64,000 nt of DNA. It comes from Cryobacterium sp. Y11. GTDB lineage: Bacteria; Actinomycetota; Actinomycetes; Actinomycetales; Microbacteriaceae. Shown piece after piece: positions 18,658 through 27,393 of this stretch. The position numbers and the translations under genes are program-made. Numbering within the stretch: position 1 is the stretch's first letter; each line of letters starts with the position of its first letter. Location of the stretch: NCBI RefSeq assembly GCF_002929535.1, contig NZ_PJJO01000055.1, positions 62,001 through 126,000 on the forward strand. Direction: 5' to 3'. The notes beneath the pieces were generated by a model. It was not told the DNA's origin. It did no database searches and saw nothing but the letters and a program-made list of their open reading frames with translations.

Positions 18658-19491
18658 ATGTTTACGAACGAGATCAACCCGTTAGATCTGCCCGAAACTG
18701 ACCCGTTTGAGGCAGCTCGGTCGGCGGCAGCGGAGATCGCCGGCATTACCGGAGTGCCGCGGCACGACATCGCCCTGACGCTCGGGAGCGGCTGGGCCAC
18801 GGCCGCCGACCTCATCGGCGAGACCACGCACACCGTGTCCGCCGCCGACATCACCGGATTCAGCGCTCCGGCCCTGGCCGGGCACGCTGGTACCCTGCGC
18901 TCAATTTTGCTGCCGAACGGAAAGCGCGCGCTCGTGATCGGTGCCCGCACGCACTACTACGAGGGCCACGGCGTGCGCCGGGTCGTGCACAGTGTGCGCA
19001 CAGCAGCGGCGACCGGGGCGAAGACGATGATCCTGACCAACGGCGCTGGCGGCATCCGTGAATCGTGGAAACCGGGAACCCCGGTGCTGATCAGCGACCA
19101 CATCAACTTGACCTTTGATTCACCGCTTGAGGGCGCGACCTTCGTCGACCTGACCGATTTGTACTCGCAGCGGCTGCGCGACGTTGCGCGGGGCATCGAT
19201 CCTTCACTTGACGAGGGCGTGTACTGCCAGTTTCGCGGGCCGCATTACGAGACGCCGGCCGAGGTGCAGATGGCCAAGGCCATCGGTGGCCATATCGTGG
19301 GTATGTCGACCGCGCTCGAGGCCATCGCGGCCCGCCAGGCCGGTATGGAGGTGCTGGGCCTCTCGCTCATCACCAACCTCGCCGCCGGCATCTCGCCGAC
19401 GCCGCTCAGCCACGGTGAGGTCATCGAGGCCGGTACCCTGGCCGAACCGGTGATCAGCGCCCTCCTCGCCCGGATTGTGGCCGAACTGTGA
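18658..19491 (+). CDS. pnp: Purine-nucleoside phosphorylase
   Basis: PNP cleaves inosine and guanosine with phosphate to free base and ribose-1-phosphate. The 277-residue protein belongs to the trimeric family: phosphate-binding 'LTLGSGW', 'LTNGAGGI' and the purine-site segment 'GPHYETPAEVQMAKAIG' followed by 'VGMSTALEAIAARQ' and 'LITNLAAGI'. Ribose-1-phosphate made here can be isomerised by the mutase whose GTG start overlaps this stop (GTGA). The two therefore form a salvage operon, matching the deoD-pmmB order of M. tuberculosis. Confidence 0.95.
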   Translation: MFTNEINPLDLPETDPFEAARSAAAEIAGITGVPRHDIALTLGSGWATAADLIGETTHTVSAADITGFSAPALAGHAGTLRSILLPNGKRALVIGARTHYYEGHGVRRVVHSVRTAAATGAKTMILTNGAGGIRESWKPGTPVLISDHINLTFDSPLEGATFVDLTDLYSQRLRDVARGIDPSLDEGVYCQFRGPHYETPAEVQMAKAIGGHIVGMSTALEAIAARQAGMEVLGLSLITNLAAGISPTPLSHGEVIEAGTLAEPVISALLARIVAEL

Positions 19492-21542
19492 CCGGCGATG
19501 CCTCCTCTGCTAACGAGCGCCGCGACGCGGTGGCCGCACAGCCGGGCGACCAACCGGCCGACCAATCAGGCGCCCAGTCGGCCGCGCAGCCGGCCCCGCG
19601 CACCGGTGGCCGTCATTCCGGCCCGTCGGCAGATGCCCCGGCACCCGTCACCGAATCCGCGAATGTTCCGGCCCGCGTCACCGAATCCGCAGACGCGGAC
19701 ACAGCGACTCGAGCCTTGCCGATCGTGCAGGATAGCGACGATACCGGCTCTGAACCGACCGTCGCCATTGCGATCATCACGCCTGAACCCGCGGGTGACA
19801 ATGCCGACTTGCCCACTGCCCCGGTCGTGCAGGACAGCCTCGACACGCCAGCCGACCGCACCGCAGCTCTGCTGCAGGCGGCGCAGGCCTGGCTGAACCA
19901 GGATCCAGACCCCGAGACGCAGGCGCAACTGCGCGCGTTGATCAAGGCCGTCGACGACGGCGACAAGATTGCCCTCTCCGACCTGCACTCGCGCTTCGAC
20001 ACGCGGCTCGCCTTCGGTACGGCCGGGCTGCGCGGGGAGATCTCTGCCGGCCCGAACCGGATGAATCGAGTGCTCGTCTCGCAGGCCGCCGCCGGTCTGG
20101 CCACCTTCCTGCTGCGGCACGCCGCGACGGGCACGACCCCCTCGGTCGTCATCGGCTACGACGGACGCAAGAACTCGCATGTTTTTGCGACCGACACGGC
20201 GGCGCTGATGGCGGGCGCCGGGGTGCGCGCCATCCTCTTGCCGCGTCTGCTGCCCACGCCCGTGCTGGCTTTTGCGGTGCGGCACCTCGATGCGAGCTGC
20301 GGCGTGATGGTGACCGCCTCGCACAATCCGCCCAACGACAACGGCTACAAGGTCTATTTAGGCGGCGCGAATAACGGCGCCCAGATCGTCTCCCCCGATG
20401 ACAAGGGCATCTCCGACGAGATTCTGCGCGTTGCGGCCGACGAGCACGTGCCACACCTGCCGCGCGGCAGCTACGAGACCGCTGACGAGGCCGTCGTGCA
20501 GGCCTACATCGTCGAAACGGCCAGCATCGCCCATACGCCGCGTGCGCAGGTGAACGCCGTGTACACCGCCATGCACGGCGTTGGCTGGGACACCACCCGG
20601 CGCGTACTGGTACAGGCCGGATTCGACCTGCCCACTCTCGTTGACGCCCAGATCGCGCCGGACGCGGCCTTTCCCACCGTCGCCTTTCCCAACCCGGAAG
20701 AGCCCGGCGCGATGGATCTCTCCTACGAGACCGCCCGTGAGGTGGGCGCCGAGCTCATTATCGCCAACGACCCAGATGCCGACCGCCTCGCCGTGGCCAT
20801 CCCCGACCTGTCGAGCACGAGCGGATACCGCCGCCTGAGCGGCAACGAGGTCGGCGCGATTCTCGGCTGGCGGGCAGCGGCTCTGGCCCCGTCGTCGGAC
20901 GGCGGCGCGAGCGCTGGAGTACTGGCCTGCTCGATCGTGTCATCGCCGGCATTGCATGCGGTAGCGGATGCCTACGGCCTGCGCTTCGTCGAGACCCTCA
21001 CCGGGTTCAAATGGGTGTCGCGGGTTCCCGGCCTCGTTTACGGCTTCGAGGAGGCGCTCGGCTACCTGGTCAATCCCGACAGTGTGCGCGACAAGGACGG
21101 CATCTCGGCAGCGGTCGCGCTGCTGTCCCTCGTGAGCGACCTCAAGTCCGAGGGCACGACCCTGGCCAGTTATCTCGATCGCTTCAGCGAGAAGTTCGGC
21201 CACTTCGCCTCCGGGCAGATCTCCGTGCGGGTCTCCGAGGTGTCAACGATCGCGCTCGTCATGACGCGCCTCCGCGAGTCCCCACCAACACACGTCGGAC
21301 GTATTCGGGTCGACGAGATCGATGACTTTCGTTGGGGACTGGGTGATTTGCCGCCGAGCGACGTGCTGCGCATCCGTTTAACCGACGGATCCCGCGTCAT
21401 GGTGCGCCCGAGCGGTACCGAACCCAAGCTCAAGGTCTACCTGGACACGCGGAGCACGGTCGGCACGCTGGTCGAGCGGCGCGCTGCGGCGCAGGCCGCC
21501 CTCGACGAGCTCGACCGCGGCATGCGTGCGCTGATCGCCTAG
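19488..21542 (+). CDS. Phosphohexomutase (phosphomannomutase/phosphoglucomutase, PmmB-like) with long N-terminal extension
   Basis: The enzyme interconverts hexose- or pentose-1- and -6(5)-phosphates. The catalytic serine is S278 in 'VTASHNPPNDNGYKVY', the metal loop is 'NDPDADRLAVAIPD', the sugar loop 'GFEEALGYL', and the phosphate end 'VRPSGTEPKLKVYL'. Homologues are about 550 residues; this one is 684 because residues 1-125 are Ala/Pro/Asp/Thr-rich, apparently disordered and contain imperfect repeats ('PIVQDSDDT' and 'PVVQDSLDT', 'TESAN' and 'TESAD'). The GTG at 19488 overlaps the pnp stop; an alternative GTG near 19827 would give a normal-length protein. Confidence 0.9.
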   Translation: MTGDASSANERRDAVAAQPGDQPADQSGAQSAAQPAPRTGGRHSGPSADAPAPVTESANVPARVTESADADTATRALPIVQDSDDTGSEPTVAIAIITPEPAGDNADLPTAPVVQDSLDTPADRTAALLQAAQAWLNQDPDPETQAQLRALIKAVDDGDKIALSDLHSRFDTRLAFGTAGLRGEISAGPNRMNRVLVSQAAAGLATFLLRHAATGTTPSVVIGYDGRKNSHVFATDTAALMAGAGVRAILLPRLLPTPVLAFAVRHLDASCGVMVTASHNPPNDNGYKVYLGGANNGAQIVSPDDKGISDEILRVAADEHVPHLPRGSYETADEAVVQAYIVETASIAHTPRAQVNAVYTAMHGVGWDTTRRVLVQAGFDLPTLVDAQIAPDAAFPTVAFPNPEEPGAMDLSYETAREVGAELIIANDPDADRLAVAIPDLSSTSGYRRLSGNEVGAILGWRAAALAPSSDGGASAGVLACSIVSSPALHAVADAYGLRFVETLTGFKWVSRVPGLVYGFEEALGYLVNPDSVRDKDGISAAVALLSLVSDLKSEGTTLASYLDRFSEKFGHFASGQISVRVSEVSTIALVMTRLRESPPTHVGRIRVDEIDDFRWGLGDLPPSDVLRIRLTDGSRVMVRPSGTEPKLKVYLDTRSTVGTLVERRAAAQAALDELDRGMRALIA

Positions 21543-21560
21543 GTCGCGGCATCCGCTCAC

Positions 21561-21593
21561 CGGGCCCAGTGGGCCCATGATTTATCAGGGGCC
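21561..21593. repeat. GGGCCC-rich near-palindrome, copy 1
   Basis: GGGCCCATGATTTATC is followed by an imperfect inverted GGGGCC. A close relative is at 22646-22669. It sits between the convergent mutase and DUF1345 stops and may act as a terminator. Confidence 0.5.
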
Positions 21594-21629
21594 TCGTGTC
21601 CGGGCCCGTGCCTGGTCTGTGTTGCGGGG

Positions 21630-22334
21630 CTAGCCGAACAGGGCGACCGCGTGGGCGATGACCAGCGCTAGCAGCACAAACGCTCCGAAGGATTCGAGCC
21701 CCATTAGTACTTTGGCCCGCACCGACAGCGGCATCGCGTCGGTCGGGCTGAAGGCCATGGAATTCGACAGCGAGAAGTAGACATAGTCGACGTACGAGGC
21801 CACCCAGCCGGTGCGGTGCGACGATCTCGCGGCGACCTCTTCGATCGCGTCGTGGTCTTCGTCCTGGGGAAAGCGAAAATCGGCCGGGGGAAGGTCAACC
21901 CGGTCGGCATGGCGCCGTGAGACCGGGCCACCGCGGTCGAGTTCCCAGTAGACCAGCGCGAAGGCGATGACGTTGGTGACCCAGACTTGCAGGGCGGCCA
22001 GCAGCAGGGTTGGCCCGTCGCCCGTGCCGCCGGAGGTGAGCTGAATCACGAGCTGCACGAGCGCGACCTCGTTCGCCACTACTAGCAAGACGGCTTGGCC
22101 AGTGGCCAGGTTTTTCGACCAGCGGGTTTCGCGGTGCAGGCGGTGCGGGTTCAAGGCGATGAGCGGAATGAGCAGGGCCAGCCCGATCGCCACGACCGTG
22201 TAACGCAGCCCAGGCAAAAATGTGCTCGGCAGCGTGGCGTAGAGCGCGAGCGCGATCAAAAGCCCAAGCACGGCTGGCCAGCGGTACTCGGCCCGTGCGC
22301 CCCGTTTGACACTGTCGCTCATGCCGCTGAGCAT
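21630..22334 (-). CDS. DUF1345-like membrane protein
   Basis: The 234-residue protein has about five membrane spans and a conserved-looking C-terminal block 'DYVYFSLSNSMAFSPTDAMP' followed by 'LSVRAKVLMGLESFGAFVLL', which I associate with DUF1345. That block resembles the filter-helix layout of two-TM channels, but this is only a resemblance. Function is not established. Starts at ATG 22334 or 22322. A small MORN-type gene lies 32 bp upstream on the same strand, so they may be co-transcribed. Confidence 0.7.
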   Translation of the reverse strand: MLSGMSDSVKRGARAEYRWPAVLGLLIALALYATLPSTFLPGLRYTVVAIGLALLIPLIALNPHRLHRETRWSKNLATGQAVLLVVANEVALVQLVIQLTSGGTGDGPTLLLAALQVWVTNVIAFALVYWELDRGGPVSRRHADRVDLPPADFRFPQDEDHDAIEEVAARSSHRTGWVASYVDYVYFSLSNSMAFSPTDAMPLSVRAKVLMGLESFGAFVLLALVIAHAVALFG

Positions 22335-22365
22335 AGGCCCGTCCGGCGGCTGGCCGGGCGGCCAT

Positions 22366-22593
22366 TTACTCCGCGCGGGGCGGCTTCATCTGGGTGACCG
22401 TGTGCGGTTTGCTGCTGCGGTTATCCGTGGTCCACTGGCCGACCTGCACGCTGTGGGCGAAGTGGCCGGAGCGCATCTTCGAGCCGTCCTTGCGAAACCA
22501 CTCCCAGTACCCCTCGAGTTCACCAGTGAACCGGTGCCCGATGGCCTTGATCCCGCCGTCGGCGTAGCGCTCGGTGTGTTCGCCGTCGGGCAT
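22366..22593 (-). CDS. Small MORN-type repeat protein
   Basis: A 75-residue protein with alternating turns 'YADGGIKAIGHRFTGELEGY', 'WEWFRKDGSKMRSGHF' and 'VQVGQW', resembling the MORN_2 repeats of YwqK-like proteins. Such repeats form small beta-hairpins; no enzymatic residues are seen. No toxin gene is adjacent, so an antitoxin role is not supported. It is encoded just upstream of the DUF1345 gene. Confidence 0.65.
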   Translation of the reverse strand: MPDGEHTERYADGGIKAIGHRFTGELEGYWEWFRKDGSKMRSGHFAHSVQVGQWTTDNRSSKPHTVTQMKPPRAE

Positions 22594-22645
22594 GGTGTCC
22601 TCGCTCAGTTCTGGCGTTCCCTCGCCGGGCCCACCCTACGTCCCC

Positions 22646-22669
22646 GGGCCCATGATCTATCGTGGGCCC
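22646..22669. repeat. GGGCCC-rich near-palindrome, copy 2
   Basis: GGGCCCATGATCTATC continues to an inverted GTGGGCCC, making a 24-bp near-palindrome. With the copy at 21561-21593 it brackets the MORN/DUF1345 gene pair. It may terminate the add-PTS transcript. Confidence 0.5.
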
Positions 22670-22705
22670 ACCGGCCGGGACCGGGCCCGGACAGTGTGTC
22701 GGAGG

Positions 22706-22981
22706 CTAGGAACCGAGGGCTATGTCGAGCTTGACTACGAGCTCGTCGACGTCGAAGTAGTTGTTGATGACGATCACGTCGGCGTTGGTCTTGCCGATCG
22801 CGTCCACGAGCTCCGACGACGTGAGAATGACCTGGGCGTCGGCCGCCGCTGACCGTACGCCGGCGACATCCGTTGCCAGAACACTCGCCTCTATCTCGAG
22901 CCGCTCCAGCGCGCGCTCGGCATTCACCTTGAGAATGGCCGAGGTACCCAGGCCGACGCCGCACATCACGACAATCTTCAC
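22706..22981 (-). CDS. PTS sugar transporter subunit IIB (ascorbate/lactose type)
   Basis: The 91-residue protein opens with the phosphocysteine loop 'IVVMCGVGLGTS' (Cys 7) typical of SgaB/UlaB-like IIB domains, which take phosphate from IIA and pass it to sugar during IIC transport. The GTG start overlaps the IIA stop by 4 bp. No IIC gene is adjacent, so the sugar is unknown and a regulatory role is possible. Confidence 0.82.
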   Translation of the reverse strand: MKIVVMCGVGLGTSAILKVNAERALERLEIEASVLATDVAGVRSAAADAQVILTSSELVDAIGKTNADVIVINNYFDVDELVVKLDIALGS

Positions 22982-23415
22982 GAGAAAATGCTCTGCACGA
23001 ATTCTGCGGTGGTCGCGCCGGCCAGTGCCGGTATCACCGCGGGATCGTTGAACACGTTGGCGAGTTCGGCGACGAACTGCAGGTGGTCGTCGGCGCCGGC
23101 CACGGCCAGCCCGACAATGACGCTGACCGGGTCATTGTGCGGATGCCCGAAAACGACCGGTTCGGCCAGGGTCACCACGCAGAGCCCGTCGGACAGCACG
23201 TCATCACCGGGCCTGGCATGCGCCAGCGCCAGTCCGGGTGCGATCACGATATACGCCCCGAACTCCTGAATGACCGCGATCATGCGGTCGGTGTAATCGG
23301 ATGTCGTGGCGCCGGAACGCACCAGGGCGTCGCCAGCGGCCATGATGGCGGCCGGCCAGTCGTCAACGTGCGCGCCGATGGTGATGGCGTCAAGCGGGAG
23401 GTGTGGGAGTGGCAT
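22978..23415 (-). CDS. PTS sugar transporter subunit IIA (fructose/ascorbate type)
   Basis: A PTS_EIIA_2 domain with the phosphohistidine in 'GLALAHARPGDD' (His 66) and 'VVFGHPHNDPVSVIVGLA'. It should receive phosphate from HPr. I use ATG 23415 (MPLPHLPL); the longer frame would start with TTG. It follows add by 35 bp and overlaps IIB, so add-IIA-IIB looks like one operon. Confidence 0.85.
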   Translation of the reverse strand: MPLPHLPLDAITIGAHVDDWPAAIMAAGDALVRSGATTSDYTDRMIAVIQEFGAYIVIAPGLALAHARPGDDVLSDGLCVVTLAEPVVFGHPHNDPVSVIVGLAVAGADDHLQFVAELANVFNDPAVIPALAGATTAEFVQSIFS

Positions 23416-23450
23416 ATTCACTTTCAAAGCTGCTCGGTACTGCTACACGG

Positions 23451-24569
23451 CTAGGCGTCGCCGAAGCCCGTTTCGATGGCTTCGACGAGCTCTTCGCGGT
23501 CTTCCAGGGGCAGGAAAGCAGCACGGGCCGCGTTCAGCTGGAACGTCTCGAGGTCGCCCAGGTCGTAGCCGAAGGCATCGGAGAGCAGGGCGAGCTCCTG
23601 AGTCAGGGTGGTGTCGCTCATCAGCCGATTGTCGGTGTTGACGGTGACCTTGAAGCCGAGCTGGTAGAGCAGGTCGAACGGGTGGTCGAAGAGCGCCTCG
23701 CCCCACGCGGCGACCGCCCCGGTCTGCAGGTTGGACGATGGGCTCAGCTCGAGGGTGATCTCACGATCGCGCACCCACTGGGCCACCGGGCCGAGGGTGA
23801 CGAAGGTGTTGTCGTCGTCCTGGCGTTCAATGGTGACATCTTCGGCGAGGCGCACACCGTGACCGAGGCGCAGCGCCCGGCCGTCGAACAGGGCACCGCG
23901 AATGCTGCCCAGCCCGTCGGCCTCGCCGGCGTGCACGGTGACCGGCATGAATTCACGGGCCAACAGGTCGAAGGCGCCGCGGTGATTGCCGGCCGGGAAG
24001 CCGGCTTCTGCGCCGGCGATGTCGAATCCGACGACACCGTCGAAGCGGTAGCGCACGGCGAGTTCGGCGATCTCGAGGCTGCGGTTGGCGTGGCGCATCG
24101 CGGTAATCAGCTGGCCGATGCGGATGCTGCGGCCCGACTGCTCGACGTTCTCGATGCCGGCTTCAATGCCATCCTGCACGGCCTCAACGACCTCGTTCAG
24201 GGTGAGGCCGCGGGCGAGGTGCTGCTCGGGCGCCCAGCGAATCTCGCCGTAGATAACGCCGTCATCGGCGAGATCTTCCACGAATTCGCGGGCGACCCTG
24301 GCCAGGCCCTCGCGGGTCTGCATCACGGCGGTAGTGACGTCAAACGTCTTAAGGTATTCCACCAACGAGCCGGCATTGGACTGATCGGCGAACCACTCGC
24401 CGAGCGCGTCGGCATCTGTTGTGGGAAGTACGAAGCCGATGGAATCGGCCAGTTCGATGATCGACTGCGGGCGTAAGCCGCCGTCGAGGTGGTCGTGCAG
24501 GGAGATCTTGGGCAGGGTATTGATGCTCGCGCCGCCGCCAGGCATCAGGAATTCCTCGATCACAGTCAT
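23451..24569 (-). CDS. add: Adenosine deaminase
   Basis: The enzyme converts adenosine and deoxyadenosine to inosine forms, feeding the phosphorylase at 18658. Zinc ligands are visible in 'KISLHDHLDGGLRP' (HxH), in 'VHAGEADG' and in 'LRLGHGVRLAEDV'; 'LELSPSSNLQTG' is also typical. The 372-residue length fits. GAGGAG lies about 10 nt before the ATG. In M. tuberculosis add, deoA and cdd are contiguous; here a nuclease-like gene and repeats separate add from deoA. Confidence 0.95.
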   Translation of the reverse strand: MTVIEEFLMPGGGASINTLPKISLHDHLDGGLRPQSIIELADSIGFVLPTTDADALGEWFADQSNAGSLVEYLKTFDVTTAVMQTREGLARVAREFVEDLADDGVIYGEIRWAPEQHLARGLTLNEVVEAVQDGIEAGIENVEQSGRSIRIGQLITAMRHANRSLEIAELAVRYRFDGVVGFDIAGAEAGFPAGNHRGAFDLLAREFMPVTVHAGEADGLGSIRGALFDGRALRLGHGVRLAEDVTIERQDDDNTFVTLGPVAQWVRDREITLELSPSSNLQTGAVAAWGEALFDHPFDLLYQLGFKVTVNTDNRLMSDTTLTQELALLSDAFGYDLGDLETFQLNAARAAFLPLEDREELVEAIETGFGDA

Positions 24570-24665
24570 ACGAACAAACTCCTCGGTACCGGTAGCGGCT
24601 GTTAACTACAACCGCCCGGCAAGCTTATCGGAGCGGCTCTGCACGGAGTATGCGAGAAATCTCTG

Positions 24666-25568
24666 TTACGGACGCCACCCGCGCGACCGCAACGCCACAT
24701 TGACGGCATCGCGTACCCATTCTTTTGACGACCCCTTCCGCACGGTAATCACCAGCCATCCGGCCTCGCGCACATCGTGCAAGCGCTCAGCGTCGCGGTT
24801 GTACTGTGCGTCGTCGATGCGGTGCTGCTCACCGTCATATTCCACAAGTACCTTGTAGCGAAGATAGACAAGGTCACCGCGAGCCCGCCGTTTGCCCGCC
24901 GGCAGTGGAATATACACATTTGTTTCGGGCTTGGGAAACCCGCAGACCAACAGAAACAGACGCAGGAACGTTTCCCGCCTCGACTCGACACGAGGCCGAA
25001 TCAATGCTGCGGCCGCGCGCAGCCGCAGGGAACCACGATGCCCCGCATACTGCACAACCTGCGCGGCAATTTCGGAAGCCGTCGCGACCCCGAGCTCCGC
25101 TCGCAACAGGTGGTCTCCCGCCGCCACCAGATCATTTAATTCCAGAACGGATGCCAGCTGGCACCATGCCACAATGGGCTCCAACACCGACAGCCCCGCC
25201 ACACTACGCACGCCAGGTCGATCCGCGACCCGGTGACCGACAACGCCCACTGCTCGCAGCGAGCGGTCCGGATCGAGCACCGTGACGTGAATCAGCGGAT
25301 CCACCTCGAGATCTGCCGGCAGGGGCATGCCGTGAAGCCGGGCAGCCGTGGCGTGGCTGAAGAAGGCGCCAGCGGGCATCCGTTGTTGAATGGCTCGGCA
25401 GCGATCATTCAGATCGACAACGCTGCCCGCCGCAACGCAGACACCCCAAAACGGATGCTCGACGTCGCGCGACCGCAGGCGCTTGGCCGAGACGCCAGCT
25501 GCCAGGGCCTGTGCGAAAGTGAATGCCCCGTGCTCGAAGCCGGGAGGGAGAGGAGTTTGGATATGCAT
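24666..25568 (-). CDS. AbiEi-like/DUF559 protein with Vsr-like nuclease domain (nuclease 1)
   Basis: The 300-residue protein has an N-terminal segment like the AbiEi-type winged helix ('FTFAQALAAGVSAKRLRSRD' then 'HPFWGVCVAA'), a middle alpha/beta part, and a C-terminal DUF559 domain. Its likely PD-(D/E)xK acids are in 'RARGDLVYLRYKVLVEYDGE', followed by 'YNRDAERLHDVREAGWLVI', the layout of Vsr-like endonucleases. DNA cleavage is inferred, not shown. It lies between add and deoA, downstream of an unusual array of short repeats (25668-25924). Length and architecture match the protein at 43869-44774, but the sequences are only distantly similar. Confidence 0.75.
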   Translation of the reverse strand: MHIQTPLPPGFEHGAFTFAQALAAGVSAKRLRSRDVEHPFWGVCVAAGSVVDLNDRCRAIQQRMPAGAFFSHATAARLHGMPLPADLEVDPLIHVTVLDPDRSLRAVGVVGHRVADRPGVRSVAGLSVLEPIVAWCQLASVLELNDLVAAGDHLLRAELGVATASEIAAQVVQYAGHRGSLRLRAAAALIRPRVESRRETFLRLFLLVCGFPKPETNVYIPLPAGKRRARGDLVYLRYKVLVEYDGEQHRIDDAQYNRDAERLHDVREAGWLVITVRKGSSKEWVRDAVNVALRSRGWRP

Positions 25569-25667
25569 GGCCTGAGGGTGCCACGATCGGGCGCCGCGCG
25601 TAAAAGTTATCCACAGGGCAGGAGCGATGAGGGGCGACCTGGCGCCCAGCGGGAGCGCCCGAGTACA

Positions 25668-25924
25668 CGAGGTGCCATCTTTAGCCCATGAACCCTCCCG
25701 ACACGACGCGAAGTGCCACTTTTGGCCCCTATGAGCATCGTCGCCCGAGGCGAGGTGCCATTTTTGGCCCCATGAGCATCATCACCCAACGCGAGGTGCC
25801 ACTTTTAGCCCCATGGCCACTGGCCTATACACGCGAGGTGCCATCTTTAGCCCCATGAGCGGTCAACAAGGGGCTAAAGATGGCACCTCGCGAAAACCAT
25901 GGGGCCAAAGATGGCACCTCGCGC
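25668..25924. repeat. Array of regularly spaced short repeats (family B), with one 60-bp inverted pair
   Basis: Five direct copies of a motif close to GAGGTGCCATCTTTAGCCCC start near 25669, 25710, 25752, 25793 and 25835, that is every 41-42 bp. Two inverted copies follow (25870-25892 and 25898-25924). The fifth direct copy and first inverted copy match perfectly over 22 bp and enclose a 15-nt loop, making a 60-bp unit (25833-25892). Most copies continue into CATGAG. It occupies the gap upstream of nuclease 1 and downstream of deoA. Confidence 0.9.
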
Positions 25925-25998
25925 CGACACAGGCAGTGAGGGGGCGAGGAACGCACGGGGCCCGGCGAATTCCGCGCCCAACACGACGGGCGCAGCTG

Positions 25999-27303
25999 CT
26001 AGCGGCTCCCGATGCGCTCGGCGATCAGCGGCCCGCCATCCTGCACGGGCTCCCCCGGGTCCCCGATGCGCCAGGCACCCTCCACGGCCTCCAGCGCCCG
26101 CGCGAACCGCTCGGGCTCGTCGGCGCTGAGCGTGAACAGTGGCTGCCCCGTCAGCACGGTGTCGCCGGGCTTGGCGTGCAGGTCGATTCCCGCAGCGTGC
26201 TGCACCGGATCCTGCTTGCGGGCCCGGCCAGCGCCTAGGCGCCAGGCTCCAATTCCGAACGGGAGTGCCTGCTGTTCGACGAGCACACCGGAACGTTCGG
26301 CGAGCACGACGTGAGTCTCCCGCGCGACCGGCAGTGCAGCATCCGGGTCGCCGCCCTGCGCGCGAATCACGGCACGCCACTTGTCCATGGCTCGGCCGTC
26401 GGTGAGAGCCGCCGCAACGTCGACGCCGGTGATTCCGGCGAGCGAGAGCATCTCCTCGGCCAGGGCAACGGTCAGTGCGACCACGTCGGCCGGGCCGCCG
26501 CCGGCGAGCACCTCGACCGATTCACGCACCTCGTTGGCGTTGCCGATCGCGAAGCCCAGCGGCACGTTCATATTGGTAAGCAGTGCGGATGTCGCCACCC
26601 CGGCATCCTCGCCCAGCTCGACCATGGTGCGGGCCAGCTCTCGTGAGCGTTCGATGTCTTTCAAAAAGGCGCCGGAACCGAACTTCACATCGAGCACGAG
26701 CGCACTCGTACCCTCGGCAATCTTCTTCGACATGATCGACGATGCGATCAGCGGAATCGACTCGACCGTTCCGGTGATGTCGCGCAGGGCGTAAAGCTTT
26801 CCATCGGCCGGAGCCAGGCCGCTGCCGGCCGCGCAGACCACGCCGCCAATCTCCTGCAGCTGTTTGAGCATCTCGGCGTTGCTCAGATTTGCCCGCCAGC
26901 CCGGAATTGACTCGAGCTTGTCGAGTGTGCCGCCGGTGTGCCCGAGGCCACGGCCCGAAAGCTGCGGCACGGCCGCGCCGAACACCGCAACGAGCGGCAT
27001 CAGCGGCAGGGTGATCTTGTCGCCGACGCCACCGGTGGAGTGCTTGTCGGTGGTCGGTTTGCCGAGGCCGGCAAAGCTCATCCGCTCGCCGCTGGCCAGC
27101 ATCGCCATGGTCAGGGCGCGGATTTCGCCGCGGGTCATGCCATTGAGAAAGATGGCCATGGCCATGGCGGCCATCTGCTCGTCGCCGAGGTAACCACGGG
27201 TGTAGGCGTCGATCAGCCAGTTGATCTGCGGTTCGCTGAGTTCGCCGCGATCGCGCTTGGTGTGAATGAGATCGACGGCGTCAAATGCTTCGATGGTGGT
27301 CAT
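25999..27303 (-). CDS. deoA: Thymidine phosphorylase
   Basis: The enzyme phosphorolyses thymidine and deoxyuridine to base plus deoxyribose-1-phosphate. The 434-residue protein has the phosphate loop 'DKHSTGGVGDKITLPLMPLV', the catalytic-site 'SGRGLGHTGGTLDKLESIPG', and the C-terminal domain of the family. AAGGAAG precedes the ATG. Repeat clusters of the same family lie on both sides (25668-25924 and 27394-27582). It belongs functionally with cdd and the nucleoside ABC transporter upstream. Confidence 0.96.
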   Translation of the reverse strand: MTTIEAFDAVDLIHTKRDRGELSEPQINWLIDAYTRGYLGDEQMAAMAMAIFLNGMTRGEIRALTMAMLASGERMSFAGLGKPTTDKHSTGGVGDKITLPLMPLVAVFGAAVPQLSGRGLGHTGGTLDKLESIPGWRANLSNAEMLKQLQEIGGVVCAAGSGLAPADGKLYALRDITGTVESIPLIASSIMSKKIAEGTSALVLDVKFGSGAFLKDIERSRELARTMVELGEDAGVATSALLTNMNVPLGFAIGNANEVRESVEVLAGGGPADVVALTVALAEEMLSLAGITGVDVAAALTDGRAMDKWRAVIRAQGGDPDAALPVARETHVVLAERSGVLVEQQALPFGIGAWRLGAGRARKQDPVQHAAGIDLHAKPGDTVLTGQPLFTLSADEPERFARALEAVEGAWRIGDPGEPVQDGGPLIAERIGSR

Positions 27304-27393
27304 GCTGTCTTCCTTACGGGTGGCTGCCGTGATTATGGGGTTGGCCGGTCCAGGGCGAGTGGCCGGGTTCGGATGTTGGCCGAGTCGATTCCT

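Noticed and set aside
25668-25924. CRISPR array
   Set aside because: Repeats are only about 20 bp and imperfect, spacers are short and partly alike, some copies are inverted, and no cas gene is present.
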